A stretch of 64,000 nucleotides of DNA from Planctomycetota bacterium. GTDB taxonomy: Bacteria; Planctomycetota; Phycisphaerae; Phycisphaerales; Zrk34. The notes under the pieces are model-generated. The model worked only from the letters and a program-made list of their open reading frames with translations. It ran no database searches and was not told the origin of the DNA. This document shows positions 56,557 to 64,000 of this stretch, one piece after another. Every line of letters starts with the position of its first letter. The stretch's first letter is position 1. Position numbers and translations under genes: made by a program. Location of the stretch: the NCBI GenBank assembly GCA_016125255.1, contig WGMD01000009.1, positions 161,303-225,302 of the forward strand. The letters run 5' to 3'.

Positions 56557-56920
56557 AACCGGATCGATCGAGTCGCAGCGGGTCATTGCGGAGGCGATGG
56601 GGGTGCATGCGGCGCGGCGTCATATTTTTCTGTGTTGCGATCAGACCAAGCCCAAGTGCTGCGCGAAGGAGCGAGGGCTGGAGGCGTGGGACTATCTGAA
56701 GCGGCGGCTCAAGGAATTGGGGTTGAGCGAAAAGGGGGGGATTTACCGGAGCAAGACGAATTGTCTGCGGATTTGCGAAGGGGGGCCGATCGCGGTGGTG
56801 TATCCGGAAGGCACGTGGTACCGGGCGTGCGACCCGCCGGTGCTGGAGCGGATCATTCAGGAGCATCTGATCGGGGGGAAGGTGGTTGAGGAGTATCTGA
56901 TTGCGCAGCGCGAACTTTAG
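56549..56920 (+). CDS. 2Fe-2S thioredoxin-like ferredoxin
   Basis: 123 residues from the ATG at 56549 ([20 protein letters not shown]), overlapping the upstream gene by 8 nt. Four-cysteine cluster site of the thioredoxin-like 2Fe-2S family: [20 protein letters not shown] and later [20 protein letters not shown], with [20 protein letters not shown] at the end. Such small ferredoxins transfer single electrons; partner unknown. Coupling to a catalytically dead sulfatase is odd and may be coincidental. A family-A repeat follows directly. Confidence 0.9.
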   Translation: MSETGSIESQRVIAEAMGVHAARRHIFLCCDQTKPKCCAKERGLEAWDYLKRRLKELGLSEKGGIYRSKTNCLRICEGGPIAVVYPEGTWYRACDPPVLERIIQEHLIGGKVVEEYLIAQREL

Positions 56921-56927
56921 GAAAGCC

Positions 56928-56954
56928 CGCCGCAAGCGGCGTCGCTAAACGGTG
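56928..56954 (+). repeat. Repeat family A, copy 4
   Basis: CGCCGCAAGCGGCGTCGCTA then AACGGTG, 8 nt after the ferredoxin stop and before the convergent CBM48 gene. Confidence 0.75.
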
Positions 56955-56967
56955 GTGGGTGTGTGAA

Positions 56968-57288
56968 TCAGGCGGCGCGGCGGAGGTCGGATGTTTCGTC
57001 GGCGGCGGGGGTGTCGACCCAGATCACGCTGTTCCATCCGCCGTGTTTGTCGTTTTCGACGCCGTAGCTGGCGTAGTCGGCTTCCCAGATGGAGCCGTCG
57101 ACGACATACTTGAAGCGGTGTTTGCCGGGGGTGAGGGCCAGACGGATGTGCCACCAGCCGCGCTCGTCGCGCTTCAGGGCGTAGCGGTCGGTCTGCCAGG
57201 CGTTGAAGTCGCCGGCGATGTGCACGGAGCGGGCGCCGGGCCGGAAGTATGCGAATTCCACGGTGCCGTCGTTGATGTGATGAACCAT
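56968..57288 (-). CDS. Small CBM48/AMPK-type glycogen-binding protein
   Basis: 106 residues from the ATG at 57288, chosen because AGGAGA lies 9 nt upstream. Single early-set domain: VEFAYFRPGARSVHIAGDFN, AWQTDRYALKRDERGWWHIR and LTPGKHRFKYVVDGSIWEAD match isoamylase-N/AMPK-beta carbohydrate-binding modules, including the aromatic residues that contact alpha-glucans. No catalytic domain. Probably binds glycogen or maltodextrin in the cytoplasm. Divergent from the next gene. Confidence 0.88.
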   Translation of the reverse strand: MVHHINDGTVEFAYFRPGARSVHIAGDFNAWQTDRYALKRDERGWWHIRLALTPGKHRFKYVVDGSIWEADYASYGVENDKHGGWNSVIWVDTPAADETSDLRRAA

Positions 57289-57464
57289 CCGTGTGCGTCT
57301 CCTGTACGGAATGTGTGGGGACAACGTCGCAAGGCGCCTCGCCTCGATGGATGAATCATCGGCCGTTACAGACCGAAACTTTTGCCTGATCGGCGTGACC
57401 GATCGGGGAATATTCGTTACACTCCGGGCCTGTACCGCGGCGGGGCCGGGTACATGGAGCATAC

Positions 57465-58361
57465 ATGAATAAGCATCTGATCTTATCGGTCATCACGCTG
57501 TTGATTGTCGTGGGCGTGATTGCGGCGTTCTGGGGCGGGATGGACCAGGCGACGGACGGGTCGAGCGATGAAAAGCTCGCCGGGACGACGTTGCCGACGA
57601 CGCTGCCGACCGTGACGAATCCCGGTGGGGAAGGCGATGCGGGAGCGACATATAAGAAGGCGATCGACTTCTACATCGAGCATTACGATGAACTGAAGGG
57701 CGATCGGCCGGATGCGGCGCTGGCGGCCAGGGCGGTGAAGATGGTCATCGTGGCGGGGCACAAAGGGCAGGTCGCTGACGGGTTCGCCGATGCGTACGTG
57801 CCGATGGAGCCGGGCACGGTGCCGCAGTACAAGAACGCGCCGCTGCATCTTGCGACGCTGACGTTGCGGTATGCGGAGAAGCAACCGGAGGCGGACGGCA
57901 AGGAGGCGATGCTGGCGGTATGGACCTTTGGTCATCGTCTGTTCGCCAACAACAATCGCATCTCGCCGCGGCTCACCGGGCTGGGCATGATGCAGAACGT
58001 CGCCATCACCTACGCGCGGCAATACGGCGAAAACGATCCGAAGACGGCGGCGATGGCGGAATGGGTCGCCAAGATCGATCCGATCACCCGGTCGTGGGAC
58101 CAAAAGATGAAGACGATCCATACGCTCGGCGCCAGTGTGGGGGATCTGGTGCGAATCGCCGATATGGACAAGGACAAGGGGTTCCGGATCGAGGCGCTGC
58201 TGGTGATGGGCATCTCGCAATGGACGACGGACGGAAGCGCCAACGTGCGGGCGATTCACGGGACACTAAGCAAATACGCGGAGGGCACGGACCGCGAACT
58301 TTCGCAGGCGGCGCGGGCGGCACAGGCGTTTACACGTGAAAATGTGCGGATGATGCACTGA
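57465..58361 (+). CDS. Membrane-anchored protein of unknown function
   Basis: 298 residues; I do not recognise the family. One N-terminal membrane segment (LILSVITLLIVVGVIAAFWG), a Thr/Pro-rich linker (SSDEKLAGTTLPTTLPTVTN), then a helical domain of about 240 residues (KKAIDFYIEHYDELKGDRPD ... LSQAARAAQAFTRENVRMMH). Probably periplasmic with an N-terminal anchor. ATGGAGC precedes the start by about 7 nt. Confidence 0.75.
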   Translation: MNKHLILSVITLLIVVGVIAAFWGGMDQATDGSSDEKLAGTTLPTTLPTVTNPGGEGDAGATYKKAIDFYIEHYDELKGDRPDAALAARAVKMVIVAGHKGQVADGFADAYVPMEPGTVPQYKNAPLHLATLTLRYAEKQPEADGKEAMLAVWTFGHRLFANNNRISPRLTGLGMMQNVAITYARQYGENDPKTAAMAEWVAKIDPITRSWDQKMKTIHTLGASVGDLVRIADMDKDKGFRIEALLVMGISQWTTDGSANVRAIHGTLSKYAEGTDRELSQAARAAQAFTRENVRMMH

Positions 58362-58443
58362 GAGGCGGGGATCGGGGGTTGGGGATCGGGGAAGGCCGGG
58401 GGCGGGATTCCGGGGGTCAGGTCGGTGGTGAGCGGAAAAATCT

Positions 58444-58472
58444 TTGCATTGGCCCGTTTGACGATGTAAGAT
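58444..58472 (+). promoter_or_regulatory. Promoter of the two-helix membrane protein
   Basis: TTGCAT (58444-58449), exactly 17 nt, TAAGAT (58467-58472), 15 nt before the ATG at 58488; GGAG at 58479-58482 serves as a short-UTR ribosome-binding site. Confidence 0.65.
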
Positions 58473-58487
58473 GCCGTTGGAGCGTGT

Positions 58488-59048
58488 ATGGGCACTTCTG
58501 GTCCGCAGGATTTTCTGGCAGATGCGTTAGAGGGTCTGAGCAGCGGTCCGGAAAACCGGATCGACGAGGACTCCGTCGCGGAACCGCTCTTCGATGTGGA
58601 AGAAGAGGAAGCGGTCAGTGCGCCACCGTCGAAGCAGGTTTTGACGCCTGCGGGGGCTGTGGATGACGAATTGCTCGAGCCGGTGGTGATGACGGATGAC
58701 GAGGTGGATTATGATAATCCGCTGTCGAGTCCGGCGTTTTTGAATACGCCCAAGCGCAAAACGGACAAGAAGAAGCAGGGCCGGCGGGGCAAGCCGCGGC
58801 CCGCGTCGCTGCGCAAGTTGGCGATCCCGGTGCTTGTGGGGATCGGTCTGGCTTTGATGGCGCCGGGGATGTGGGCGGTGGGGATTCTGACGGGGATGGA
58901 TGTGCCGATGCTGGGTCGGGACAATTCTCACGCGATGGCGATCATCATGCTCGTTTGCTGGCCGATTTCGTTGCTTTCGTTCGTTTCGGCGATCTTCATG
59001 TACATGGGTATGGCCGAGCAGGAGCAACGAGGCATCTATCGCCGCTGA
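58488..59048 (+). CDS. Two-helix membrane protein with acidic N terminus
   Basis: 186 residues. Long acidic, probably disordered N terminus (1-80; DVEEEEAVSAPPSKQ), a basic patch (KRKTDKKKQGRRGKPRP), then two membrane helices at about 110-135 (LAIPVLVGIGLALMAPGMWA) and about 150-175 (MAIIMLVCWPISLLSFVSAI). Family unknown. The basic patch should lie on the cytoplasmic side by the positive-inside rule. Confidence 0.72.
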   Translation: MGTSGPQDFLADALEGLSSGPENRIDEDSVAEPLFDVEEEEAVSAPPSKQVLTPAGAVDDELLEPVVMTDDEVDYDNPLSSPAFLNTPKRKTDKKKQGRRGKPRPASLRKLAIPVLVGIGLALMAPGMWAVGILTGMDVPMLGRDNSHAMAIIMLVCWPISLLSFVSAIFMYMGMAEQEQRGIYRR

Positions 59049-59120
59049 TGCATTTCGTCGTGGATCGAGTTTCACAGACAATTCATGGATAACGATGCGG
59101 ACGTTGCGGGGCGGACCGGG

Positions 59121-59126
59121 TATAAT
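59121..59126 (+). promoter_or_regulatory. -10 box upstream of the histone-like gene
   Basis: A consensus TATAAT at 59121-59126. No good -35 at standard spacing (GCGGAC at 59098-59103). It would give a 5' UTR of about 118 nt for the gene at 59252. Confidence 0.4.
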
Positions 59127-59251
59127 GGCGCTCGTCAGGAATGGGTTTGACGGGACGGATGCCGTTGAAAAAGGTTGGGGGCGATCACGCTGCATCGGCG
59201 TTCGCCGGGTTCACTGAAAAAATAGAAACCGAGGCTGTAAGGAAGCAAGCC

Positions 59252-59575
59252 ATGGCCAAGAAGAAGACCACCAAGAAGACCACCAAGTCCGCCAAGACCT
59301 CCAAGAAAAAGAACACCACGGGCACTGCGACGCCTGTGAAAGCCAAGTCCGAATCTTCCAAGGGTTCCACCATGTCCAAGACCGCCAAGAAGCCCGCCGC
59401 GCCCCGCGGCCGCAAGACCGCCAAATCCGCCCTGACCCCCGTCATCACCGTTACGCACGACCAGATCGCCGCGCGCGCCTACGAAATCTGGCTCGCCAAC
59501 GGATGTCCGCAGGGTCAGGACGATTACAACTGGCGCACCGCCGAAGCTCAGCTCCTGGCTGAAGCCAACAAGTAA
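59252..59575 (+). CDS. Histone H1-like basic protein with DUF2934 domain
   Basis: 107 residues from the ATG at 59252, with AAGGAAG upstream. Residues 2-60 are Lys/Thr/Ala/Ser repeats (AKKKTTKKTTKSAKTSKKKN, SKTAKKPAAPRGRKTAKSAL) like the tail of histone H1 or the Hc1 proteins of chlamydiae; residues 68-107 are a DUF2934 domain (DQIAARAYEIWLANGCPQGQ, DDYNWRTAEAQLLAE). The basic tail should bind DNA; the role of DUF2934 is not known. An upstream in-frame ATG at 59141 lacks support. Confidence 0.87.
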   Translation: MAKKKTTKKTTKSAKTSKKKNTTGTATPVKAKSESSKGSTMSKTAKKPAAPRGRKTAKSALTPVITVTHDQIAARAYEIWLANGCPQGQDDYNWRTAEAQLLAEANK

Positions 59576-59648
59576 TCGACCCGCGTTAACGTCATCGCCC
59601 CGCGCGAACGTCGCCCCGATGAGCGATGCCGCTTGCGGCGTGGTTTGA

Positions 59649-59734
59649 AATGGTGAAGTGGCGATATGGTGAAGTAGTGATGTAAAGACTGGTTCACGTC
59701 ATCACCACTTCGCCACATCACCACATCGCCACTT
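59649..59734. repeat. Family E element, left of the mazG-like gene
   Basis: GGTGAAGTAGTGATGTAAAG (about 59669-59688) and TCATCACCACTTCGCC (about 59700) form an imperfect inverted pair. A second copy lies at 60052-60122 in the same orientation, so two direct copies enclose the mazG-like gene. Confidence 0.75.
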
Positions 59735-60014
59735 ATTTATGTCCCACCGGCCCGCCGCCGGTCAGGTATTTGCCGCGCACCGCCGCTTCGAGGTCGACGC
59801 CCTTGATATTCGCCAGCGTGCAGAGCCACGCCAGCACATCGGCGAATTCCTCCGCGAGATTGTCATCGTCCTTGCCGTGCAGCGCGGTTGCCAGCTCGCC
59901 GACTTCCTCGATGAACCAGACGAACGTCGCCGCCGCGCCGCGGGCGCTGTCGGTGGCGTAATACCGGTCGTAGATGTGCTTTTGAAACGCCGCCAGTGTC
60001 AGGGGTGTATCCAT
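59733..60014 (-). CDS. MazG-like nucleotide pyrophosphohydrolase
   Basis: 93 residues. All-alpha NTP pyrophosphohydrolase: the metal-binding EEVGELATAL and EEFADVLAWLCTLAN supply the conserved ExxE and ExxD carboxylates. Enzymes of this size hydrolyse (d)NTPs to NMP and pyrophosphate, with house-cleaning or stress roles. The start at 60014 lies 2 nt from a family-A repeat on its 5' side; family-E elements lie on both sides. Confidence 0.88.
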   Translation of the reverse strand: MDTPLTLAAFQKHIYDRYYATDSARGAAATFVWFIEEVGELATALHGKDDDNLAEEFADVLAWLCTLANIKGVDLEAAVRGKYLTGGGPVGHK

Positions 60015-60015
60015 G

Positions 60016-60044
60016 CGCCCAGTTTAGCGACGCCGCTCGCGGCG
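60016..60044 (-). repeat. Repeat family A, copy 5, at the mazG start
   Basis: Minus strand CGCCGCGAGCGGCGTCGCTA then AACTGGGCG ends 1 nt before the ATG at 60014, the same placement as the half copy before the glycosyltransferase gene at 34361. Confidence 0.75.
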
Positions 60045-60051
60045 TGCATTG

Positions 60052-60122
60052 ATATGGTGATATTGCGAAGTGGCGAAGTGGTGATGTAAAGGCAAAATCA
60101 CCACTTCACCATATCATCACTT
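60052..60122. repeat. Family E element, right of the mazG-like gene
   Basis: GCGAAGTGGTGATGTAAAGG (about 60074) with ATCACCACTTCACCATATC (about 60099): the same layout as 59649-59734. It runs into the lnt promoter region. Confidence 0.75.
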
Positions 60123-60126
60123 CCGT

Positions 60127-60132
60127 TAAGAT
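60127..60132 (+). promoter_or_regulatory. lnt -10 box, leaderless start
   Basis: TAAGAT, 7 nt upstream of the ATG at 60140. The -35 position (60104-60109) reads CTTCAC, a poor match and part of a family-E repeat. Confidence 0.45.
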
Positions 60133-60139
60133 GCTGCCC

Positions 60140-61825
60140 ATGCAATCCCGCGCCTATGAACATCCGCGATGGCACACGACCGCATGGCCGGGCGTGGCGA
60201 TCCTCGCGGCGCTGACGGCGGGGCTGCTCTGGCTTTCGTTTCCGCGACCCGACGTCTGGCCCCTCGCGCATGTCTCGCTCGTGCCGCTCACGCTCGCCGC
60301 GCTCCGCGCCCGCCGGACGCGATCGCTGATCCTCATCACGTATCTGACCGGCTTCGTCTGGTGGCTCGTCGCCATCGCATGGATGATCCCCGTCACGGCG
60401 CCGGGATACGCGTGCCTTTCCGCCTACAAGGCGCTGTACTTCGTCGCCTTCGTGCTCATCGTGCGCTCCATCGCCAGTCGCCGCCGCTGGCCCCTTGCGC
60501 TGGTCGTGCCCGTCGTCTGGGTCGGTCTTGAATACATGCGCGGCGTGTTCCTCTCCGGGTTCCCGTGGTTCGAACTCGGGCACTCGCAGCCGACGATCAT
60601 GATCCAGATCGCCGACACGATCGGCGCCTACGGTGTGAGTTTCCTCACCGCCATGACCAGCGGGCTTCTCGCCGACCTGCTCACGCGTCCGCTCTTTGAA
60701 GCACATGGCAAACAATGGGGTGCGCCGTTGCGATTCAGTCTGCCGTTCTGGACGCTGGCGATGGCGGTCACGCTCGTGTACGGACAATGGCGGATGAATC
60801 AGCCGATCGATGTGGGTCATACGATCCGCGTCACCGTCGTGCAGACGAACATACCGCAGAGCAACAAGGAATCGCCGACCGACGAGCAGGACTGGGCGAA
60901 TTTTCAGTCGATGCTTCAGATGAGCGATCAGGCGCTGGCGGATAAGCCGGACCTGATCGTCTGGCCCGAGACGATGGTGCCGCGGGCGATCAATGACGAG
61001 TCGGTCGATCTGTTTCGCCGGCTCAATCCGCCGATGGCGGTGTATCACGATGAGCTATTGGCTTGGGTCGCGCGGACGGGCGTGCCGCTGATGGTGGGGG
61101 CGCACGGGATGGACGATTGGCCCCCGTACAACCCGGCGACGCCGGTGTTTCGGCCGCATCGCCGCTACAACTCCGCGTACCTGATCGAGCCGCCGGGCCG
61201 TATCGCTGGCCGGTATGACAAAATTCATCGTGTGCCGTTCGGGGAGTACATCCCCTGGGTCGAGAGCATTCCGCCGCTCAAGGACCTGCTGCTTCGGCTC
61301 ACGCCGTATCAGACCGACTACACGCTTCGCGCCGGCACCGAAGCGACGGTCTTCCATGTCAAAGCCGCCGACGGGCGCGCGTGGGGCATCTCCACGCCGA
61401 TCTGTTTTGAGGATGTCATCAGCGATGTCCCTCGGGAAATGGTGTACGGCGGGGGGGGGGCGAAACGCGTGGACCTTCTGGTGAATCTGACCAACGACGG
61501 TTGGTTCGCCGGCACCGCCCAGTGCCCGCAGCACGAGCAGATCGCGCGCTTCCGCTGCGTCGAGAATCGCGTGTCCGAAGCGCGCTCCGTGAACACCGGC
61601 GTGAGCAGTTTCATCGACTCGTGCGGCCGCATCATCGCCCGCGTCATCGTCGACGGACGCACGCAACAGGTCGCCGGGTACGCCACGCACGACCTGACTC
61701 TCGACAGCCGCACGACGATCTATTCGGTTGTGGGCGACACGGTCGGCGTCGTCTGCTTCGTCGGAACGGCTATCATGGCGGTACTCGGACTGGCGCAATT
61801 TTTCTGGCGGAAGGGCCATACATGA
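60140..61825 (+). CDS. lnt: Apolipoprotein N-acyltransferase
   Basis: Adds the third acyl chain to lipoproteins at the periplasmic face of the inner membrane. 561 residues from the ATG at 60140 (or 60131, within the -10 box). Six N-terminal membrane helices to about 215, then the nitrilase domain: catalytic Glu in VWPETMVPRA, Lys in YDKIHRVPFGEYIPW, Cys in ICFEDVISD; NLTNDGWFAGT follows; a final helix (VVGDTVGVVCFVGTAIMAVL) re-enters the membrane. A run of ten G (61451-61460) lies in the nitrilase domain. Stop overlaps the next ATG (ATGA). Confidence 0.95.
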   Translation: MQSRAYEHPRWHTTAWPGVAILAALTAGLLWLSFPRPDVWPLAHVSLVPLTLAALRARRTRSLILITYLTGFVWWLVAIAWMIPVTAPGYACLSAYKALYFVAFVLIVRSIASRRRWPLALVVPVVWVGLEYMRGVFLSGFPWFELGHSQPTIMIQIADTIGAYGVSFLTAMTSGLLADLLTRPLFEAHGKQWGAPLRFSLPFWTLAMAVTLVYGQWRMNQPIDVGHTIRVTVVQTNIPQSNKESPTDEQDWANFQSMLQMSDQALADKPDLIVWPETMVPRAINDESVDLFRRLNPPMAVYHDELLAWVARTGVPLMVGAHGMDDWPPYNPATPVFRPHRRYNSAYLIEPPGRIAGRYDKIHRVPFGEYIPWVESIPPLKDLLLRLTPYQTDYTLRAGTEATVFHVKAADGRAWGISTPICFEDVISDVPREMVYGGGGAKRVDLLVNLTNDGWFAGTAQCPQHEQIARFRCVENRVSEARSVNTGVSSFIDSCGRIIARVIVDGRTQQVAGYATHDLTLDSRTTIYSVVGDTVGVVCFVGTAIMAVLGLAQFFWRKGHT

Positions 61826-62859
61826 AGACGCATGCACTCGGAACATGGATGTTCGTACAGGCGGCGATGCTGATGACGGCGATGACGTTCGGCGCGATCG
61901 GCGCCGAGCCGGTCGAGAAGCCGCCGATCCGCCCCTCGGAAAAAGTCCGCAATCTGCCGGCTAAAACGCTGCGCGAAGTGCAGAACGAATCGCTGGACAT
62001 TCTGCTCAGCGCGGCATCCGACGAGTTGCCGCTGCTGCGCGCCAATGCGCTAGAAGCTATGCAGATCATGCCCGATCGCGCCTTGCCGCTGGCGACCAAG
62101 GGATTGGCCGATGAAAATCCGGCGGTGCGATACGTCGCCGTCGTCACCGCCGGCGTGCTCAAGTTCAAGAGTCTGGCCCCCGCCATCAAGCCGCTGCTCA
62201 AAGACGCCAATCCCTCCGTCCGCGCCGCGGCGATCTACTCGCTCTACTCGCTTGGCGAGGAGATCGACCTGACGCCGCTGGCCGACTATCTGGCCGGTCG
62301 CGATCCGGCGGTTCGGGCGAACGTGGCGCAGCTTCTGGGCCTGCTCGGCGACAAGAGCGCGATCCCCATGCTCAAGAAAGCCGCCAACGAACCGATGCCG
62401 CGCGCCGCCGCCCCGCAGGTCGCCGTCGTCCGCATTCAGATCGCCGAGGCGATCGCCAAGCTCGGCGACGACAGCGTGCTCGATGCCCTGCGCGCCGGCG
62501 CGTTCAGCCAGTTTGATGAAGTGCGCGTCGTGTCGATTCTGGCCATGGGCGAAGTGGGGGATCGGAAGATGGAAGTGGGGATGGAACAATTCCTGACCAA
62601 TGCCCCGGTTGAGCTTCGCCTCGCCGCCGCCGGGGCTTTGGCCAAGCTTGGCAACCTCAAGGGCATGGACACGCTCCTGGACGCCTCCGGGCACGAAAAC
62701 CCCGTCGTCCGGGGGCAGGCCGCCGTCATGCTCGGGTATTTCAAGGATGAGCGGACGTTCGCATATCTTCGTGTGCTGATGGATGATCCGAATCCGCTGG
62801 TGCGCGTCAGCGCCGCCGCCGCCGTCCTGCGAAGAAGCGTTGCGATGGCCAAAAGCTGA
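61822..62859 (+). CDS. Secreted HEAT-repeat protein
   Basis: 345 residues, ATG overlapping the lnt stop by four bases, so probably translationally coupled. Signal peptide MFVQAAMLMTAMTFGAIGA (cleavage near 27). About seven HEAT-like repeats from 60 to 340: DELPLLRANALEAMQIMPDR, NPAVRYVAVVTAGVLKFKSL, NPSVRAAAIYSLYSLGEEID, DPAVRANVAQLLGLLGDKSA, NPVVRGQAAVMLGYFKDERT, NPLVRVSAAAAVLRRSVAMA. Periplasmic scaffold; the coupling with lnt suggests a link to lipoproteins or envelope assembly (inference). Confidence 0.87.
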   Translation: MKTHALGTWMFVQAAMLMTAMTFGAIGAEPVEKPPIRPSEKVRNLPAKTLREVQNESLDILLSAASDELPLLRANALEAMQIMPDRALPLATKGLADENPAVRYVAVVTAGVLKFKSLAPAIKPLLKDANPSVRAAAIYSLYSLGEEIDLTPLADYLAGRDPAVRANVAQLLGLLGDKSAIPMLKKAANEPMPRAAAPQVAVVRIQIAEAIAKLGDDSVLDALRAGAFSQFDEVRVVSILAMGEVGDRKMEVGMEQFLTNAPVELRLAAAGALAKLGNLKGMDTLLDASGHENPVVRGQAAVMLGYFKDERTFAYLRVLMDDPNPLVRVSAAAAVLRRSVAMAKS

Positions 62860-62924
62860 GGTTACGACGATCGCGCGGCGTCAAACCAGCCGGCCAACCG
62901 GGGTAAAAAATCTTCGCCGGGGGT

Positions 62925-62953
62925 TTGACAAGCTACTAGCGTTACGGTAGATA
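62925..62953 (+). promoter_or_regulatory. Promoter upstream of the coiled-coil membrane protein
   Basis: Consensus TTGACA (62925-62930), exactly 17 nt, TAGATA (62948-62953); 5' UTR of about 100 nt before the TTG start at 63059. Confidence 0.7.
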
Positions 62954-63058
62954 TGTCCATGCTGGACCTGCCATTTCGAGCCGGTCCGCCGCGTTTGGGC
63001 GGCCTGAGGGTTCTCGCCCGTTCGTGAATCGTCAAAGTTGGGCTAGCTGGAGGCACTC

Positions 63059-63943
63059 TTGAGCATCTTCACCAAAATCTTCGTCGTGCTGGTCATGGTT
63101 CTTTCGGTGCTGCTGGCGGCGCTGATCGTGCCCTTCGTGGTCAACACCGACACGTACAAGACCAAGTGGCTCGACGTCCAATCGCAGCTTGAAGTGCAGA
63201 AGTACAACGCCGCCAATCGTGAGAACGATCTGGCTGCGCTGCTCACCGCCAAGAACACCGAAATCGAGAACCACAAGAACGAAGTCGCCCGCCTTCAGGC
63301 CGAGATCAACAGCCGCGACACGAACCTGCAGAACCTTCAGGCCAACATCATCACCCTCGAAAACGCCAACGCCGACGTCCGCGGCCAGCTTGCCCGGTTG
63401 AGCACCGGTCTCGATCAGGCGACGCAGATCAACGGCATGCTTCAGGACGAAATCAAGGATCGTCGCGAAGCGATGCTCCGCCTGCAGACCCGCAACATCG
63501 AACTGTCCGACAATCTCCGCGACCGCACCACGCAGGTCGACACCCTTGTCCGCCAGGTCAAGCTCCTCAAGGAACAGCAGACCGATCTGGCCGGCCAGAA
63601 CGAGAAGCTCGTCGCCAAGGTTGACGCCATTCAGACCTCGATGCCCGCCAAATCGGGCACCAGCCCGCTGGATATCATCAAGAACCCCGGCACCAACCCC
63701 AATGTCCCGATCCACGGCCTCGTCACCGATGTCCGCCAGATCGGCGATGATCAGTTCGTCGCCATCAACGTCGGCCTCAACGACAAGGTCACCGAAGGCA
63801 TGAAGTTCATGGTCTACAAGGGCGACACTTTCCTCGCCAACCTGATCATCACGCAGGTGGACCTCAACTCCGCCGCCGGTCGCGTCACCCTCAAGCGCGG
63901 CGACATTCAGGCCAACAACGAAGTCCTCGCCGGCGGCATCTGA
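63059..63943 (+). CDS. Membrane-anchored coiled-coil protein
   Basis: 294 residues starting at TTG; GGAGG (63049-63053) 5 nt upstream decides this start. One membrane helix at about 5-28 (IFVVLVMVLSVLLAALIVPF), then a long coiled coil (about 38-190; ENDLAALLTAKNTEIENHKN, LEVQKYNAANRENDLAAL), and a C-terminal beta-rich domain (about 215-294; HGLVTDVRQIGDDQFVAINV, GLNDKVTEGMKFMVYKGDTF). The layout recalls periplasmic coiled-coil proteins such as MreC, but no MreC signature was confirmed. Function unknown; likely envelope or cell-shape related. Confidence 0.8.
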   Translation: MSIFTKIFVVLVMVLSVLLAALIVPFVVNTDTYKTKWLDVQSQLEVQKYNAANRENDLAALLTAKNTEIENHKNEVARLQAEINSRDTNLQNLQANIITLENANADVRGQLARLSTGLDQATQINGMLQDEIKDRREAMLRLQTRNIELSDNLRDRTTQVDTLVRQVKLLKEQQTDLAGQNEKLVAKVDAIQTSMPAKSGTSPLDIIKNPGTNPNVPIHGLVTDVRQIGDDQFVAINVGLNDKVTEGMKFMVYKGDTFLANLIITQVDLNSAAGRVTLKRGDIQANNEVLAGGI

Positions 63944-63953
63944 ACCCCCCGGA

Positions 63954-63985
63954 ACTGGAAACCAGAAACTAGAAACTAGAAACCT
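63954..63985 (-). repeat. Family F simple repeat, inverse copy
   Basis: ACTGGAAACCAGAAACTAGA followed by AACTAGAAACC: the same seven-base units as at 43831-43911, on the other strand, right after a stop codon. It may continue beyond the window. Confidence 0.75.
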
Positions 63986-64000
63986 GGATATTTCTGATGA

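Noticed and set aside
63059..63943. MreC
   Set aside because: One helix, coiled coil and beta domain fit in outline, but no mreB/mreD neighbour and no family motif recognised.

Overview
High-GC bacterial chromosome segment, most likely a planctomycete of the class Phycisphaerae. This rests on secreted proteins with C-terminal motifs of the [15 protein letters not shown] type followed by an Arg cluster, an ECF sigma factor/FecR-LamG pair, sulfatases beside a GH29 fucosidase, DUF4139 and DUF2934 proteins, a short [14 protein letters not shown] pseudopilin, and Gram-negative envelope genes (kdsB, lnt). Taxonomy is inferred from gene content; no rRNA gene is in the window.

Layout. 1-5 kb: an MscS-type channel with a cyclic-nucleotide-binding tail, thrC, and convergent leuA. 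Upstream of leuA lies a complete, previously unannotated-looking transcription attenuator: promoter, 23-codon leader peptide with six Leu codons, antiterminator and intrinsic terminator. 5-11 kb: HEAT/TPR protein, 3D-domain protein behind a promoter with a palindromic spacer, HEVGH protein, fmt, def, TPR protein, kdsB. 11-21 kb: a polysaccharide-degradation cluster (BNR protein, two-module binding protein, GH29 fucosidase, sulfatase) around pyrG, then a DUF4139 protein. 21-28 kb: rpsA, then the three-gene N-acetylglutaminylglutamine amide (NAGGN) osmoprotectant operon. 28-35 kb: tandem esterases, an AT-rich orphan membrane protein behind gyrB, a HicA/HicB pair with frameshifted toxin, a glycosyltransferase. 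35-43 kb: panC, rex, HEAT-like protein, part of an oligopeptide ABC transporter, rpsL and rpsG. 43-51 kb: FkbM methyltransferase, then a start/stop-overlapping operon (ECF sigma, FecR-LamG anti-sigma, LamG PEP-CTERM protein, pseudopilin), a YdeI-like protein and two more PEP-CTERM proteins. 51-64 kb: hpnH, periplasmic HAD phosphatase, lipoprotein, a sulfatase-fold protein that has lost its catalytic residues, 2Fe-2S ferredoxin-like protein, CBM48 protein, histone-H1-like/DUF2934 protein, MazG-like protein, lnt, HEAT protein and a coiled-coil membrane protein.

Common threads. Several genes (fmt, def, pyrG, lnt, leuL, possibly thrC) have a -10 element only 5-11 nt before the start codon and no Shine-Dalgarno, which points to leaderless mRNAs. 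Intergenic spaces hold at least six families of short palindromic repeats, some touching start codons and one lying inside a pseudopilin reading frame. Osmotic adaptation (MscS channel, NAGGN operon) and use of sulfated, fucosylated polysaccharides fit a marine or brackish surface-living organism; this last point is inference.
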